Source of the DNA: Brasilonema angustatum HA4187-MV1
GTDB lineage: Bacteria > Cyanobacteriota > Cyanobacteriia > Cyanobacteriales > Nostocaceae
NCBI GenBank assembly: GCA_019359695.1
Contig: JAHHGV010000034.1
Coordinates: 33,858 to 97,857 of the forward strand
Direction of reading: 5' to 3'
Length of the DNA: 64,000 nt
The notes under the pieces are model-generated. The model saw only the letters and a program-made list of their open reading frames with translations, had not been told where the DNA came from and did not search any database. How positions within the stretch are numbered: position 1 is the first letter of the stretch; every line of letters starts with the position of its first letter. The position numbers and the translations under genes are program-made. Shown here one piece after another: positions 8,490-16,455 of this stretch.

Positions 8490-8731
8490 GACAGACCGAA
8501 GCCAATTACACAAATTGGTGGCATGAGCGCGACAGCAATTGCCGTACCAGCTAAACTAGAAGAAATTTTCGGCTGTACTTTGGCATAGCCACTGATTGCC
8601 CCAGCAGCGATCGCAATTCCCAAATCTAGTAAGGTTGGTTGACAGCGGGCTACAACTTCGCTGCCAAATTCTGGAAGTCCCACCAGAGAACCGATTAACC
8701 AAGCTAAAACAACTGCTACAAGCGTTAACAA
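8477..8731 (-). pseudogene. DUF389 membrane protein fragment
   Basis: 84 residues with the DUF389 signature (LLDLGIAIAAGAISGYAKV, then LAGTAIAVALMPPICVIG). Full DUF389 proteins are several hundred residues. Here the frame is closed upstream by a stop and the only start is TTG, and it ends shortly after the signature. It is a relic truncated at both ends, next to the TnpB element. Confidence 0.65.
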
Positions 8732-8853
8732 TCGCCAATTTTATTGGCCCAGATTTTCCACAAGATATCTTGTTTGGGTTGCATCCATAAAGCTGAACTC
8801 TGTGTCCACCCTTCGTAATTGGCGAAGGTATTGTTGTACCAACTTAGTTAACA

Positions 8854-9564
8854 ATGATTCAAAGTTTAACTATCATTCTCAACGCTCTACCAAATTTACT
8901 TTTTGGCGCTGTAGTCACACTTGAGATTACCGCGCTTTCAGTTGTTTTTGGTATGATTGGCGGTTCGTTGATCGGAATTGCCCGACTTTCGCCCCTTGTA
9001 CCCTTGCGCTGGGTAACTCGCGCTTATGTTGATTTTTTTCGTGGTACGCCTCTGCTTGTGCAGATTTTTATGATTTACTTTGGTTTGCCAGCACTGGCTC
9101 AAAGCATTGGCATACCTCTGCGTTTTGACCGTTTACTTGCTGCTGTCGTTGCTTTGAGCCTCAACTCTGCTGCATATATAGGTGAAATTGTTCGTGCTGG
9201 AATTCAATCTATTGAACCAGGACAAGCAGAAGCCGCAAACTCGCTGGGTATGAGTGAAGTGCAAACCATGCGCTACATCATCTTTCCCCAAGCGTTACGC
9301 CGTATGATTCCACCACTTGGAAATGAATTTATTACCTTGCTTAAAGATACCAGTCTGGTAGCAGTTATCGGCTTTGAAGAATTATTCCGACGCGGTCAAT
9401 TAATTGTAGCTGACACTTATCGTTCTTTCGAGATTTACACTGCAGTTGCGTTGGTTTATCTGGTTCTCACCTTAGCAGCATCCCAATTTTTCTCTCGTCT
9501 AGAAGTTTGGATGAACCCAATCAAGCGTAAGAAAGCAAGCCAAAAAAGATTGAGTTCACCATAA
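8854..9564 (+). CDS. Amino-acid ABC transporter permease (GlnP/HisM family)
   Basis: 236 residues with about five membrane helices. The FRGTPLLVQIFMIYFGLP stretch and the EAA loop (EAANSLGMSEVQTMRYIIFP) that docks to the ATPase are intact. It would import polar or basic amino acids across the inner membrane. No binding protein or ATPase gene is adjacent. A binding-protein tail lies at 1-79 on the same strand, and an ATPase of the right family at 17840-18580 is shared or belongs to NatFGH. Confidence 0.9.
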   Translation: MIQSLTIILNALPNLLFGAVVTLEITALSVVFGMIGGSLIGIARLSPLVPLRWVTRAYVDFFRGTPLLVQIFMIYFGLPALAQSIGIPLRFDRLLAAVVALSLNSAAYIGEIVRAGIQSIEPGQAEAANSLGMSEVQTMRYIIFPQALRRMIPPLGNEFITLLKDTSLVAVIGFEELFRRGQLIVADTYRSFEIYTAVALVYLVLTLAASQFFSRLEVWMNPIKRKKASQKRLSSP

Positions 9565-9601
9565 GTTATATTTGGGCTATTTTTGACCTCGCCTCTGGTT
9601 T

Positions 9602-9778
9602 TTAACTTTCCAACACATTTAAACCTGCTTCCTTTTCTATTCTGTCTAAAGCCCTCTTCGCTCTCAAAACAACTCGCAAATAGGCTACTTGATTACTCCA
9701 AGCCAAACGAGGTAACAGAGGTGCTTGAGAGTCTACCTGAGTTTGGGAGTTAGTAATAGTTGTATTTTCTTCAGACAT
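9602..9778 (-). CDS. plpY: PlpY-like accessory protein of the spliceotide radical SAM enzyme
   Basis: 58 residues from the ATG at 9778 (an upstream non-ATG start at 9835 would overlap plpX). The ATG lies 2 bp after the plpX stop, so translation is coupled. The C-terminal half, LPRLAWSNQVAYLRVVLRAK followed by RALDRIEKEAGLN, is a basic helical segment. In Pleurocapsa the splicease PlpX needs a small partner, PlpY, encoded beside it. This protein is assigned that role by position, size and general character. Sequence similarity to PlpY has not been checked. Confidence 0.6.
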   Translation of the reverse strand: MSEENTTITNSQTQVDSQAPLLPRLAWSNQVAYLRVVLRAKRALDRIEKEAGLNVLES

Positions 9779-9780
9779 GA

Positions 9781-11034
9781 TTAATGGGTTGTTAATGAAG
9801 GGACTGATAATTCTTGTTGCCAACTTTGTGACCATTGAATGCGATCGCCACTAAACTGAAGTGGATCATTGACTGGCAAAGGAGCATCAATTGCTTCCTC
9901 AACCAGAGCAAACTCGCCGTTATCAAACGGGTTTCCCTCCGCCTTATGCTGGAGAAACACTCGCTCGCGAACACCACGTTTTGCTTGCGTTAAAGCACGG
10001 TGATGACAGTAAGGATTATTACCTCTTTTGTCAAAGAAAACGTGAGCAGTCCAAGAGCAACCACCACGACAGAGTTGAGCAAATTCACAAGTCTTACAGA
10101 AACCCCAAAGATGATCTGTTCCTTTAGGAGTATCAGCTCCGAGATTAAATCGTAATTCCTCTGCCTCTTCAATGATTGTTCCCAGTGAGTGGTCACGGAT
10201 GTTACCTCCGGTGTATGCTGAAGTCGGCAGTGAAGGACAACCTTTGATTGCACCATCGGCTTCAATGCCCAAAGTAGCCAGTCCGGCGTTGCATCCCTGC
10301 CAGAAAGCCCAAGCATGTCCTCCCCGCAGCAGTCGTTCGTAGGGACCGTAATAGCCGATATTATTTCCTGGCTGCACCTGCACTCCTTCTTCCTGGGCGC
10401 GTTGAGCAACACGAGCTATCATTGGATAGACATCCAGCAGTTCATATGGTTGCAGCAGAATGTCACTATTATCCGCTGCATTGCCCATTGGGACTGTTAA
10501 CTGAATCTGCCAAGCAAAAATACCAGCATCACGGATACGCTCATAGATTTGGGGAAATTCCGGTGCAGATAAGCGATTGATTTGAGTGTTGCAGCCAAAG
10601 ATAATACCAGCTTCCTTAAGATGGCTCATGGTCTTAAACGCCCATTCCCAAGAGCCTTTTCTACCCCTGAGGCGATCGTGAGTCGCTTCTAAGCCATCAA
10701 CCGAAACAGACACTACACTAATTCCAGCTTCCTTCATCCGGCGTGCAGTATCTAAGGTGATACCATAACCACCAGTCGTCATGCCACAACGCATTCCAGC
10801 ATTGGTAATAGCAGAGGCAATTTCCAACCAATCAGGACGCAGAAAAGCCTCACCCCCAATTATGGTGACTTCTGTAATCCCGACTTCCGCCATTTGTTTG
10901 ACTAAATCAAGGGCTTCTTCTGTAGAAAGTTCTTTCGCCCTTGTGTGCCCTGCACGAGAACCGCAATGCTGACAAGCTAAATTGCACTTCAGCGTTATTT
11001 CCCAAACCGCATAACTCACTCTGCGATAAGTCAT
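9781..11034 (-). CDS. plpX: Radical SAM/SPASM protein, PlpX-like spliceotide tyramine-excising enzyme
   Basis: 417 residues. The radical SAM cluster motif CNLACQHC gives C17, C21 and C24, followed by IIGGEAF (G60-E62). A SPASM-type auxiliary domain has cysteines at 248, 266, 313, 316, 322, 326 and 343 (CKTCEFAQLCRGGC). Start 11034 is chosen because GAGGG stands 8 bases upstream. The ORF can be extended to 11061, but without a ribosome site. The gene lies directly downstream of Nif11-leader precursors carrying P-[LM]-Y-G-[VI] sites, the substrate motif of PlpX, which removes a tyramine unit from X-Tyr-Gly and leaves an alpha-keto-beta-amino acid. Substrate assignment is inference from this context. 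Confidence 0.82.
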   Translation of the reverse strand: MTYRRVSYAVWEITLKCNLACQHCGSRAGHTRAKELSTEEALDLVKQMAEVGITEVTIIGGEAFLRPDWLEIASAITNAGMRCGMTTGGYGITLDTARRMKEAGISVVSVSVDGLEATHDRLRGRKGSWEWAFKTMSHLKEAGIIFGCNTQINRLSAPEFPQIYERIRDAGIFAWQIQLTVPMGNAADNSDILLQPYELLDVYPMIARVAQRAQEEGVQVQPGNNIGYYGPYERLLRGGHAWAFWQGCNAGLATLGIEADGAIKGCPSLPTSAYTGGNIRDHSLGTIIEEAEELRFNLGADTPKGTDHLWGFCKTCEFAQLCRGGCSWTAHVFFDKRGNNPYCHHRALTQAKRGVRERVFLQHKAEGNPFDNGEFALVEEAIDAPLPVNDPLQFSGDRIQWSQSWQQELSVPSLTTH

Positions 11035-11061
11035 TGAAATACCCTCAGCTAATTTGTTCAA

Positions 11062-11118
11062 ATAGGGACAGACTTATGCATCCGTCCCAAAAAACACAAG
11101 CTTATTGCTCAAGCTTTT
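11062..11118 (-). terminator. Terminator or attenuator hairpin between precursor 1 and plpX
   Basis: Read on the minus strand, AAGCTTgagcaatAAGCTT forms a 6-bp stem followed shortly by TTTTTT, just after the precursor stop. The following sequence to GAGGG is the plpX leader. The same AAGCTT...AAGCTT hairpin follows precursors 2 and 3. It would let precursor mRNA exceed plpX mRNA. Confidence 0.5.
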
Positions 11119-11499
11119 TTAGAGTTCTTCTTTCGATATGACAACTCCATACATTGGCTGATAAATGGGTGGCTTAATAGGTGGCCACTTAATGGGCTTA
11201 GTAGGTGGCCACTTGGTGGGTGGTTCAGAAATAATCACTCCATACAGTGGCTGTGCCATAATTCCACCAAAAACAGTTGCCAATTCTTTTTCGTCTAAAT
11301 CTGCCAGTTCGTCCTCATCAGCATTTAATTCCAGCAGTTGGACTGTATATTCTTGCAATTCTTCTTGGGTGAAATCATAGCCAGCACTTTTGACCGTTTG
11401 GCTACATTCATCTTTACTGTTAACCCCTTGAATTTGGGTACGAAAAGCTTCGTCAGTTCCTATTCTTTGGTAAAATGCTTTGACGTCTTCTAGAGACAT
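11119..11499 (-). CDS. plpA: Nif11-leader spliceotide precursor peptide 1
   Basis: 126 residues from the ATG at 11499, with AGGAG upstream. Residues 1-79 are a Nif11-like leader (SLEDVKAFYQRIGTDEAF) ending in the double-glycine ELATVFGG. The core (80-126) has LYG at 85-87 and MYG at 116-118, each preceded by Pro and followed by Val/Ile. A Pro/Lys/Trp-rich spacer (PPTKWPPTKPIKWPP) separates the two. Both tyrosines in the X-Tyr-Gly context are predicted excision sites for the PlpX-like enzyme. A third tyrosine (IYQ, 112) is not. Product structure is inference. Confidence 0.85.
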   Translation of the reverse strand: MSLEDVKAFYQRIGTDEAFRTQIQGVNSKDECSQTVKSAGYDFTQEELQEYTVQLLELNADEDELADLDEKELATVFGGIMAQPLYGVIISEPPTKWPPTKPIKWPPIKPPIYQPMYGVVISKEEL

Positions 11500-11962
11500 A
11501 ATTTCTCCTGGGATTACTTAAATTACAGCTAGTGGCATTGGGCAAAATAGAGCTACGCTCATAACATCTGGTTTTGAGGTTTAAAAAACTCAACAGATAT
11601 TTTTGCCGACCTGTACTAGTAGTTTTGCTTAAACAAGCGTCAGCTTTACTACTGCATCAATTTTTCTTTATTGGTTATATAAAGTACTGGAGCAATAGAA
11701 TTACTGACAGAGTAATCTTCTCACCTAAATAGTTTCAATTCAAAATGTCTTAACGATTTTTCAATTTTTGCCAGACGAAGGGAGGAGTTAATATCAAGCA
11801 AAATGTTACATATTAGGCTTGATATAACCCGCTGAGCGCATTTCCGATAGGACATAGGGACGAGAGGGAGGGAAGCAGTCCAAACAATTAGTGTCTAAAC
11901 GAACCCCGCCCTGCATCGATCCCAAAAAACACAAGCTTATTGTTCAAGCTTCCTTTAAATGA
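11500..11962 (-). promoter_or_regulatory. Conserved upstream region of precursor 1, no gene
   Basis: About 300 bp upstream of the start (roughly 11510-11815) closely match the region upstream of precursor 3 (13080-13378), for example CAATTCAAAATGTCTTAA and GTAGTTTTGCTTAAACAAGCG. Precursor 2 has a more diverged copy. Each precursor therefore seems to carry its own promoter and leader. No coding capacity is seen. Confidence 0.5.
11926..11960 (-). terminator. Hairpin after precursor 2
   Basis: The paired AAGCTT halves (ACAAGCTTATTGTTCAAGCTT on the plus strand) repeat the hairpin seen after the other two precursors; on the minus strand it is followed by a T-rich run. Confidence 0.45.
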
Positions 11963-12322
11963 TTATTCTGGCGATCGCATTACAACACCATATAAAGGCT
12001 GAGGTTCCGGTGGTTTCATTACAACACCATATAGAGGCTGAGGTTCCGGTTGAACAATAACTCCATACATCGGGTGTACAGTTGCCCCAGCAAAAATAGT
12101 TGCCAATTCTTTTTCGTCTAACTCTGCCAGTTTGTCCTCATCAGCACTTAACTCTAACAGATCGGCTGTATATTCTTCAAATTCTTCTTGGGTGAAATCA
12201 TACCCAGCACTTTTGACAGTTTGGCTACATTCATCCTTACTCTTAACTTCTTGAACTTGAGTACGAAAAGCTTCGTCAGTTGCCAGTCTTTCGTAAAATG
12301 CTTTGACGTTTTCTAGAGACAT
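11963..12322 (-). CDS. plpA: Nif11-leader spliceotide precursor peptide 2 (three X-Tyr-Gly sites)
   Basis: 119 residues, AAGAGG upstream of ATG 12322. The leader is homologous to precursor 1 but ends FAGA (77-80) instead of FGG. The core carries MYG (85-87), LYG (97-99) and LYG (110-112) in a repeated PEPQPLYGVVM unit. The first site is at the same position as in precursors 1 and 3, but the long Lys/Trp spacer is absent and the sites are 12-13 residues apart. Change of the double glycine could alter leader cleavage. Confidence 0.85.
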   Translation of the reverse strand: MSLENVKAFYERLATDEAFRTQVQEVKSKDECSQTVKSAGYDFTQEEFEEYTADLLELSADEDKLAELDEKELATIFAGATVHPMYGVIVQPEPQPLYGVVMKPPEPQPLYGVVMRSPE

Positions 12323-12692
12323 AATTCCTCTTAGGATGAGTTAAATACAACCAGTGCGATTAGACAACCATGCTGCAATAAAATATTTCTGCATTTCTGC
12401 CCTACTGCACTAATAGTTTTGCTTAACCAGCCATCAGTTTTTCCACTGCATCAATTATTCTCTAATTATTCAGTGTTTTTACTTAGCCAGGATAATCACT
12501 GGTTAACGATTATCTCACCGATACAATTTCAATTCAAAATCTCTTAATTATTTTTTAAATTTTGCCTTTTGCAAATAAGCTAATATCAAGCAAAATGCTA
12601 GGTGATTGAAATATCCTCAGCTAATTTGTTCAAATAGGGACGGATGCAGGTAAGTCCGTCCCAAAAAACACAAGCTTATTGCTCAAGCTTCC
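12323..12692. other. Gene-free spacer with a duplicated plpX leader
   Basis: 12608-12665 repeats the sequence around the plpX start almost exactly (TTGAAATATCCTCAGCTAAT, then TTTGTTCAAATAGGGACGGA), although no plpX follows. It also forms GGGACGGA...TCCGTCCC, an 8-bp stem at about 12636-12661, and the AAGCTT hairpin of precursor 3. It shows that the cassette was duplicated together with the beginning of plpX. Confidence 0.6.
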
Positions 12693-13070
12693 TTAGAGTT
12701 CTTCTTTCGATACGACAACTCCATACATTGGCTGATAAATGGGCGGCTTAGTGGGTGGCCACTTAATGGGCTTAGTAGGTGGCAACTTAGTGGGTGGTTC
12801 ATAAATGATTCCATACAGTGGCTGTGCCATAATTCCACCAAAAACAGTTGCCAATTCTTTTTCGTCTAAATCTGCCAGTTCGTCCTCATCAGCACTTAAC
12901 TCCAAAAGTTCGGCTGTATATTCTTTTAACTCTTCTTGGGTGAAGTCATAGCCAGCACTTTTGACCGTTTGGCTACATTCATCTTTACTATTAACCCCTT
13001 GAATTTGGGTACGAAAAGCTTCGTCGCTTCCTAGTCTTTCGTAGAATGCTTGGACGTCTTCTAGAGACAT
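12693..13070 (-). CDS. plpA: Nif11-leader spliceotide precursor peptide 3
   Basis: 125 residues from the ATG at 13070. The frame is open up to 13187, but the Nif11 leader starts here and AGGAG precedes it. The leader is nearly identical to precursor 1 and ends ELATVFGG. The core has LYG (85-87) and MYG (115-117) with the same PPTK...KWPPTKPP spacer. Tyr90 (IIYEP) and Tyr112 (IYQP) lack a following Gly. Clearly a paralogue of precursor 1 by recent tandem duplication. Confidence 0.85.
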   Translation of the reverse strand: MSLEDVQAFYERLGSDEAFRTQIQGVNSKDECSQTVKSAGYDFTQEELKEYTAELLELSADEDELADLDEKELATVFGGIMAQPLYGIIYEPPTKLPPTKPIKWPPTKPPIYQPMYGVVVSKEEL

Positions 13071-13539
13071 AATTTCTCCTGGGATTACTGAAATTACAAC
13101 TAGTGTCATCAGGCAAAACAGAGATACGCTCATAACATCTGGTTTTGAGCTTTCAAAAACTCGACAGATATTTCTGCCATATTGCACTAGTAGTTTTGCT
13201 TAAACAAGCGTCAACTTTAGTACTGCATCGCTTTTTCTCTCTTGGTTAGTTATATAGAGTACTAGAGCAGTAAAATCACTGACTGAGTAATCTTCTCACC
13301 TCAACAGTTTCAATTCAAAATGTCTTAATAATTTTTCAATTTTTGCCTGCGTAGAAGGAGCTAATATCAGGTTAGTTTGATTACCTATGATTCTGGGGAT
13401 AGGGTACCACAGGCGGGTGATGTTCTTCGTTTGTTATAAGTGTTCATTGGGAAAGGATATGACGCGCTGAGTACAGCCTGTCCAATAGGACATAGGGACG
13501 AGACAGAGGGTTTAAAAGAGTTTTTGCGTAAGTCCTAAA
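13071..13539 (-). promoter_or_regulatory. Upstream region of precursor 3, no gene
   Basis: The half next to the gene is the conserved precursor leader. The distal part holds CAATAGGACATAGGGACGAGA, also present near 11849 (CGATAGGACATAGGGACGAG), and GCGTAAGTCCT near 13527, a half-site of the MITE family described at 27602. Confidence 0.45.
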
Positions 13540-14856
13540 TCAGTATCCAAACGAAACCCACATTGACACCACCTGTTTCCCAATCACAACCAACGCAACG
13601 CCAATCATTACAATCAGCGTCACTTTACCACCAGGAACAAGCGGTTGACTCATGCTATTTGATTGTTCCTGCTCTTGACGTTGCTTCCAAGTCATCAATG
13701 CCGGAATAATTCCACCTAAAACTGAAATACTGAACGTTCCAGCATAGTCTAGAGCAGCCAAGAAGATGCTAGGATTAAGCGCCCCAAGACTCATAGGCGG
13801 AAAAAGAATCAGTGAAAAAAGCGGTAGACGTTTAGCAGGCTGATTAGATGCTGAAATATCTTTGAACAAATCCAGCAAGCCATACACAAATCCAATGAAT
13901 GATGTGACAATTGCAAACTCAGAGAAAACGGACACTAACACTGCTAACCATTCTCCTGCACCACCATCACGCAGAATTTGCAGTGGATCAAAAACAGTTC
14001 CGCCACCAGAAGTGCCTTGTTGCATATCAGTGCTGACGCTTCCCAAAATCACGGCATTCCAAGCCAAGAACATGATTAAGGGAATCGCAGAACCAATGAA
14101 GATGGACTGACGTATTTTACGGACATCACCTTCGAGTTGAGTGACAACTGTTGGCACAACGTTACTGTAAAAGAGCGCCACAAACATCACTGAAACGGCT
14201 GCAGGAAGTGCACTCCAATCTTGAAATGAGAAAGAGGAAGTCTTAAGCTGCGTTGCTGCCAACACTAATAGTCCAACAAATGAAGCAAGGACAATTGCCA
14301 CAAACGCGCTGTTCAATTTTTCTACAAATCTTTCTCGCCCAAGATACATAATGCCACCAAACAAGAGAGTAAACGTTGTTGTCCCCACACTCGCAGGCAG
14401 ATTATTCTGCACACCTAACACTTTTTCAACAGCAGATCTTAAAATTTCTCCACCTTGGCTGACATAAGCCACAAGCAAGGCATAGTGCAAGAACAGATAC
14501 GCACCACCAGCAAAGCGCGCACCCAGCTTCCCAAGCGTCCTCTCAACCATCACCAACAAACCTGAACCCGAACTGCCGACAACACGCATTGTGTTTAAAG
14601 TCACCTCTGCAATCAGAAGACCTGAAACTAAAGTGTAGAGCCAAACAGCAACAAGCAGAACAGTTGATGGTACAACACCAGATGGCAGAGTTACCGCAGG
14701 TAATGCGAGGATACCAGCACCAACTGTCGTTCCAGCGACAAGTGCAGTACTTCCTAAAACACTACCTGGTTGATGATTGAGTTTGTTTCCATAGAGTTCA
14801 AGGTTAGAAAATAGTCGAGTGACTTGTGAGGTATCCGAGTTGAGAACTGCCTTCAT
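13540..14856 (-). CDS. Aromatic amino-acid permease (HAAAP/TyrP-Mtr family)
   Basis: 438 residues with about eleven membrane segments. The opening GSTALVAGTTVGAGILALPA is the hallmark of hydroxy/aromatic amino-acid permeases (TyrP, Mtr, TnaB). It would take up tyrosine or tryptophan by proton symport. It is co-oriented with the spliceotide genes but 470 bp upstream of them, so a link is only suggestive. The C-terminal end carries the usual GGIIPALMTWKQR loop. Confidence 0.85.
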   Translation of the reverse strand: MKAVLNSDTSQVTRLFSNLELYGNKLNHQPGSVLGSTALVAGTTVGAGILALPAVTLPSGVVPSTVLLVAVWLYTLVSGLLIAEVTLNTMRVVGSSGSGLLVMVERTLGKLGARFAGGAYLFLHYALLVAYVSQGGEILRSAVEKVLGVQNNLPASVGTTTFTLLFGGIMYLGRERFVEKLNSAFVAIVLASFVGLLVLAATQLKTSSFSFQDWSALPAAVSVMFVALFYSNVVPTVVTQLEGDVRKIRQSIFIGSAIPLIMFLAWNAVILGSVSTDMQQGTSGGGTVFDPLQILRDGGAGEWLAVLVSVFSEFAIVTSFIGFVYGLLDLFKDISASNQPAKRLPLFSLILFPPMSLGALNPSIFLAALDYAGTFSISVLGGIIPALMTWKQRQEQEQSNSMSQPLVPGGKVTLIVMIGVALVVIGKQVVSMWVSFGY

Positions 14857-15005
14857 ATCGGTCTTGTTAAAGTACGCGCATTCTGAAACAATTTGTAACT
14901 TAACATAAATTAATGTAAATTATTTTAGCAAAAACAGTTATTTTTATCACCCTGGTGCTTGTTATCACTGCTATTTTCAAAGGCTATGCTGTTTGACGAG
15001 ATGTT

Positions 15006-15626
15006 TTATAGATCAAACCAATTTAACCAACCGTCCCAACTTTGCACGATTTCTGCAAATTTTGCATAACCACCTGCTCTGGGATGAGCACCATCATTGG
15101 CTCTCGCTTCATCTTGCCAAATCTTTGACTTTTGCAAAATAGGAAAAATATCTAGATAAGGTATATTGAGTTGATCACAAACCACAGCAAACTGTTTAGA
15201 TAAATTCACTATTCTGTGATCTCTTCCATCTTGTTCTTCATCTGCACATGGTGGTGGACCAACCATTAAAATAGGATACAACTGTTTAGCTGTACTCAAA
15301 ATACTGCGGACATTTTCTATTGATTCTGCTAATTCAACACGAGGTTTACCATTTACCAGTGTTGTATCATTCACTCCAAAAGAAAATACAACTCTGCCAT
15401 CATACTCTTTTGGTAAACGATAAGAAACTTCTTTTAACCAACGTTGTCTTAGCTGTGTACTCGTTTCCCGCCTAACTCCTAAATTATAGAAGGTGATATC
15501 ATAGCCTTTTCTCGTGGCATCAACACAGATTCTTCCAGTCCATCCAAGAAACTCAGGATCACCAGTACCGTTGACAAATGATTCGCCAAGGAAACAAATC
15601 CTGATTTGTGGTCGATATTTTGACAT
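15006..15626 (-). CDS. SGNH/GDSL-family lipolytic hydrolase
   Basis: 206 residues. Block I is FLGESFVNGTGD (nucleophile Ser in GES), block III SFGVNDT supplies Gly-x-Asn-Asp, and block V DGAHPRAGGY supplies the Asp-x-x-His pair. This is the TesA-like esterase layout. Substrate unknown. No signal peptide is visible, so it probably acts in the cytoplasm. It is followed by the GST gene on the same strand with a 61-bp gap. Confidence 0.82.
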   Translation of the reverse strand: MSKYRPQIRICFLGESFVNGTGDPEFLGWTGRICVDATRKGYDITFYNLGVRRETSTQLRQRWLKEVSYRLPKEYDGRVVFSFGVNDTTLVNGKPRVELAESIENVRSILSTAKQLYPILMVGPPPCADEEQDGRDHRIVNLSKQFAVVCDQLNIPYLDIFPILQKSKIWQDEARANDGAHPRAGGYAKFAEIVQSWDGWLNWFDL

Positions 15627-15687
15627 AACTCAATCGAAATTCTGTCTTTATTCTTTTTGCATTGTCTGCATTTAAGTTGCGAGTACC

Positions 15688-16302
15688 TCAAGTTTTTCTA
15701 GGAATAGTTGACTTGACTGACTCACGCTCGTGTAATCTCTCAAACCATTCTCTCAAATAAGGGTACTGAAGAAGCCAATCCTCATTTAAGCGCAGGCTGT
15801 AATAACCCAGAGAACATAACGCTGCTACGTCTGCTGCAGTCCAACTTTCGCCGCCTAACAAATATTTAGCAGATCGCAGTTGTTCTTCAAAAATTGGTAA
15901 AAGGCGATTAATTAATGTTTCATATTTTGTCCGATAATAATTAGGAGCTATATCGCCCGTCAAGTTTAATACCCACAGATTGATAACATTATCACCTAAA
16001 GTATCTGCTAGTTCTTCCCATTTACGAGACTCAAGTTTTTGACGAGGAGCGCTTGGATAAAAATTTGGTTGTGGATAAGTTTCGTCTAGATACTCTGCAA
16101 TTAGTGTTGAATCCCAAATAGCTGTGCCGTCTTCATCCACAAAAACAGGTACTTTAGCAATGGGATAATTTTTGATAAATTCAGGGGGTTTATTAAGTAA
16201 ATTAACTTCAATTAGTTCGCAGTTCAAATTTTTCTCTGCCAACAGTATTCTGATCTTTCGAGAAAAGTTTGATTGCTGATGATAATATAACGTTCTCTTC
16301 AT
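15688..16302 (-). CDS. Glutathione S-transferase family protein
   Basis: 204 residues. The N-terminal thioredoxin-like half reads LYYHQQSNFSRKIRILLAEK with Ser9/Asn at the glutathione site, and KVPVFVDEDGTAIWDSTLIA gives the cis-Pro and the Ser that contacts gamma-glutamyl. The C-terminal helical half has the ESWTAADVAALCSL N-capping motif. It is in tandem with the SGNH hydrolase gene. Stress or detoxification role by family. Confidence 0.87.
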   Translation of the reverse strand: MKRTLYYHQQSNFSRKIRILLAEKNLNCELIEVNLLNKPPEFIKNYPIAKVPVFVDEDGTAIWDSTLIAEYLDETYPQPNFYPSAPRQKLESRKWEELADTLGDNVINLWVLNLTGDIAPNYYRTKYETLINRLLPIFEEQLRSAKYLLGGESWTAADVAALCSLGYYSLRLNEDWLLQYPYLREWFERLHERESVKSTIPRKT

Positions 16303-16455
16303 AAGATTTATTTTTGCTCGAATTTGTGTCTAAGATCAATTTACATTCAAGCAGCATAGAAAAGAGCTTCAAGAATAAAGTTATACAAAATCAACAAATA
16401 AATAACACACTATAACGTGAGATTACTGAGAACATCATGGAGGCGATGCTCCAGC

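Noticed and set aside
9781..11034. PqqE- or NirJ-type identity for the radical SAM gene
   Set aside because: The adjacent Nif11 precursors with repeated X-Tyr-Gly motifs and the small coupled partner fit PlpX better.
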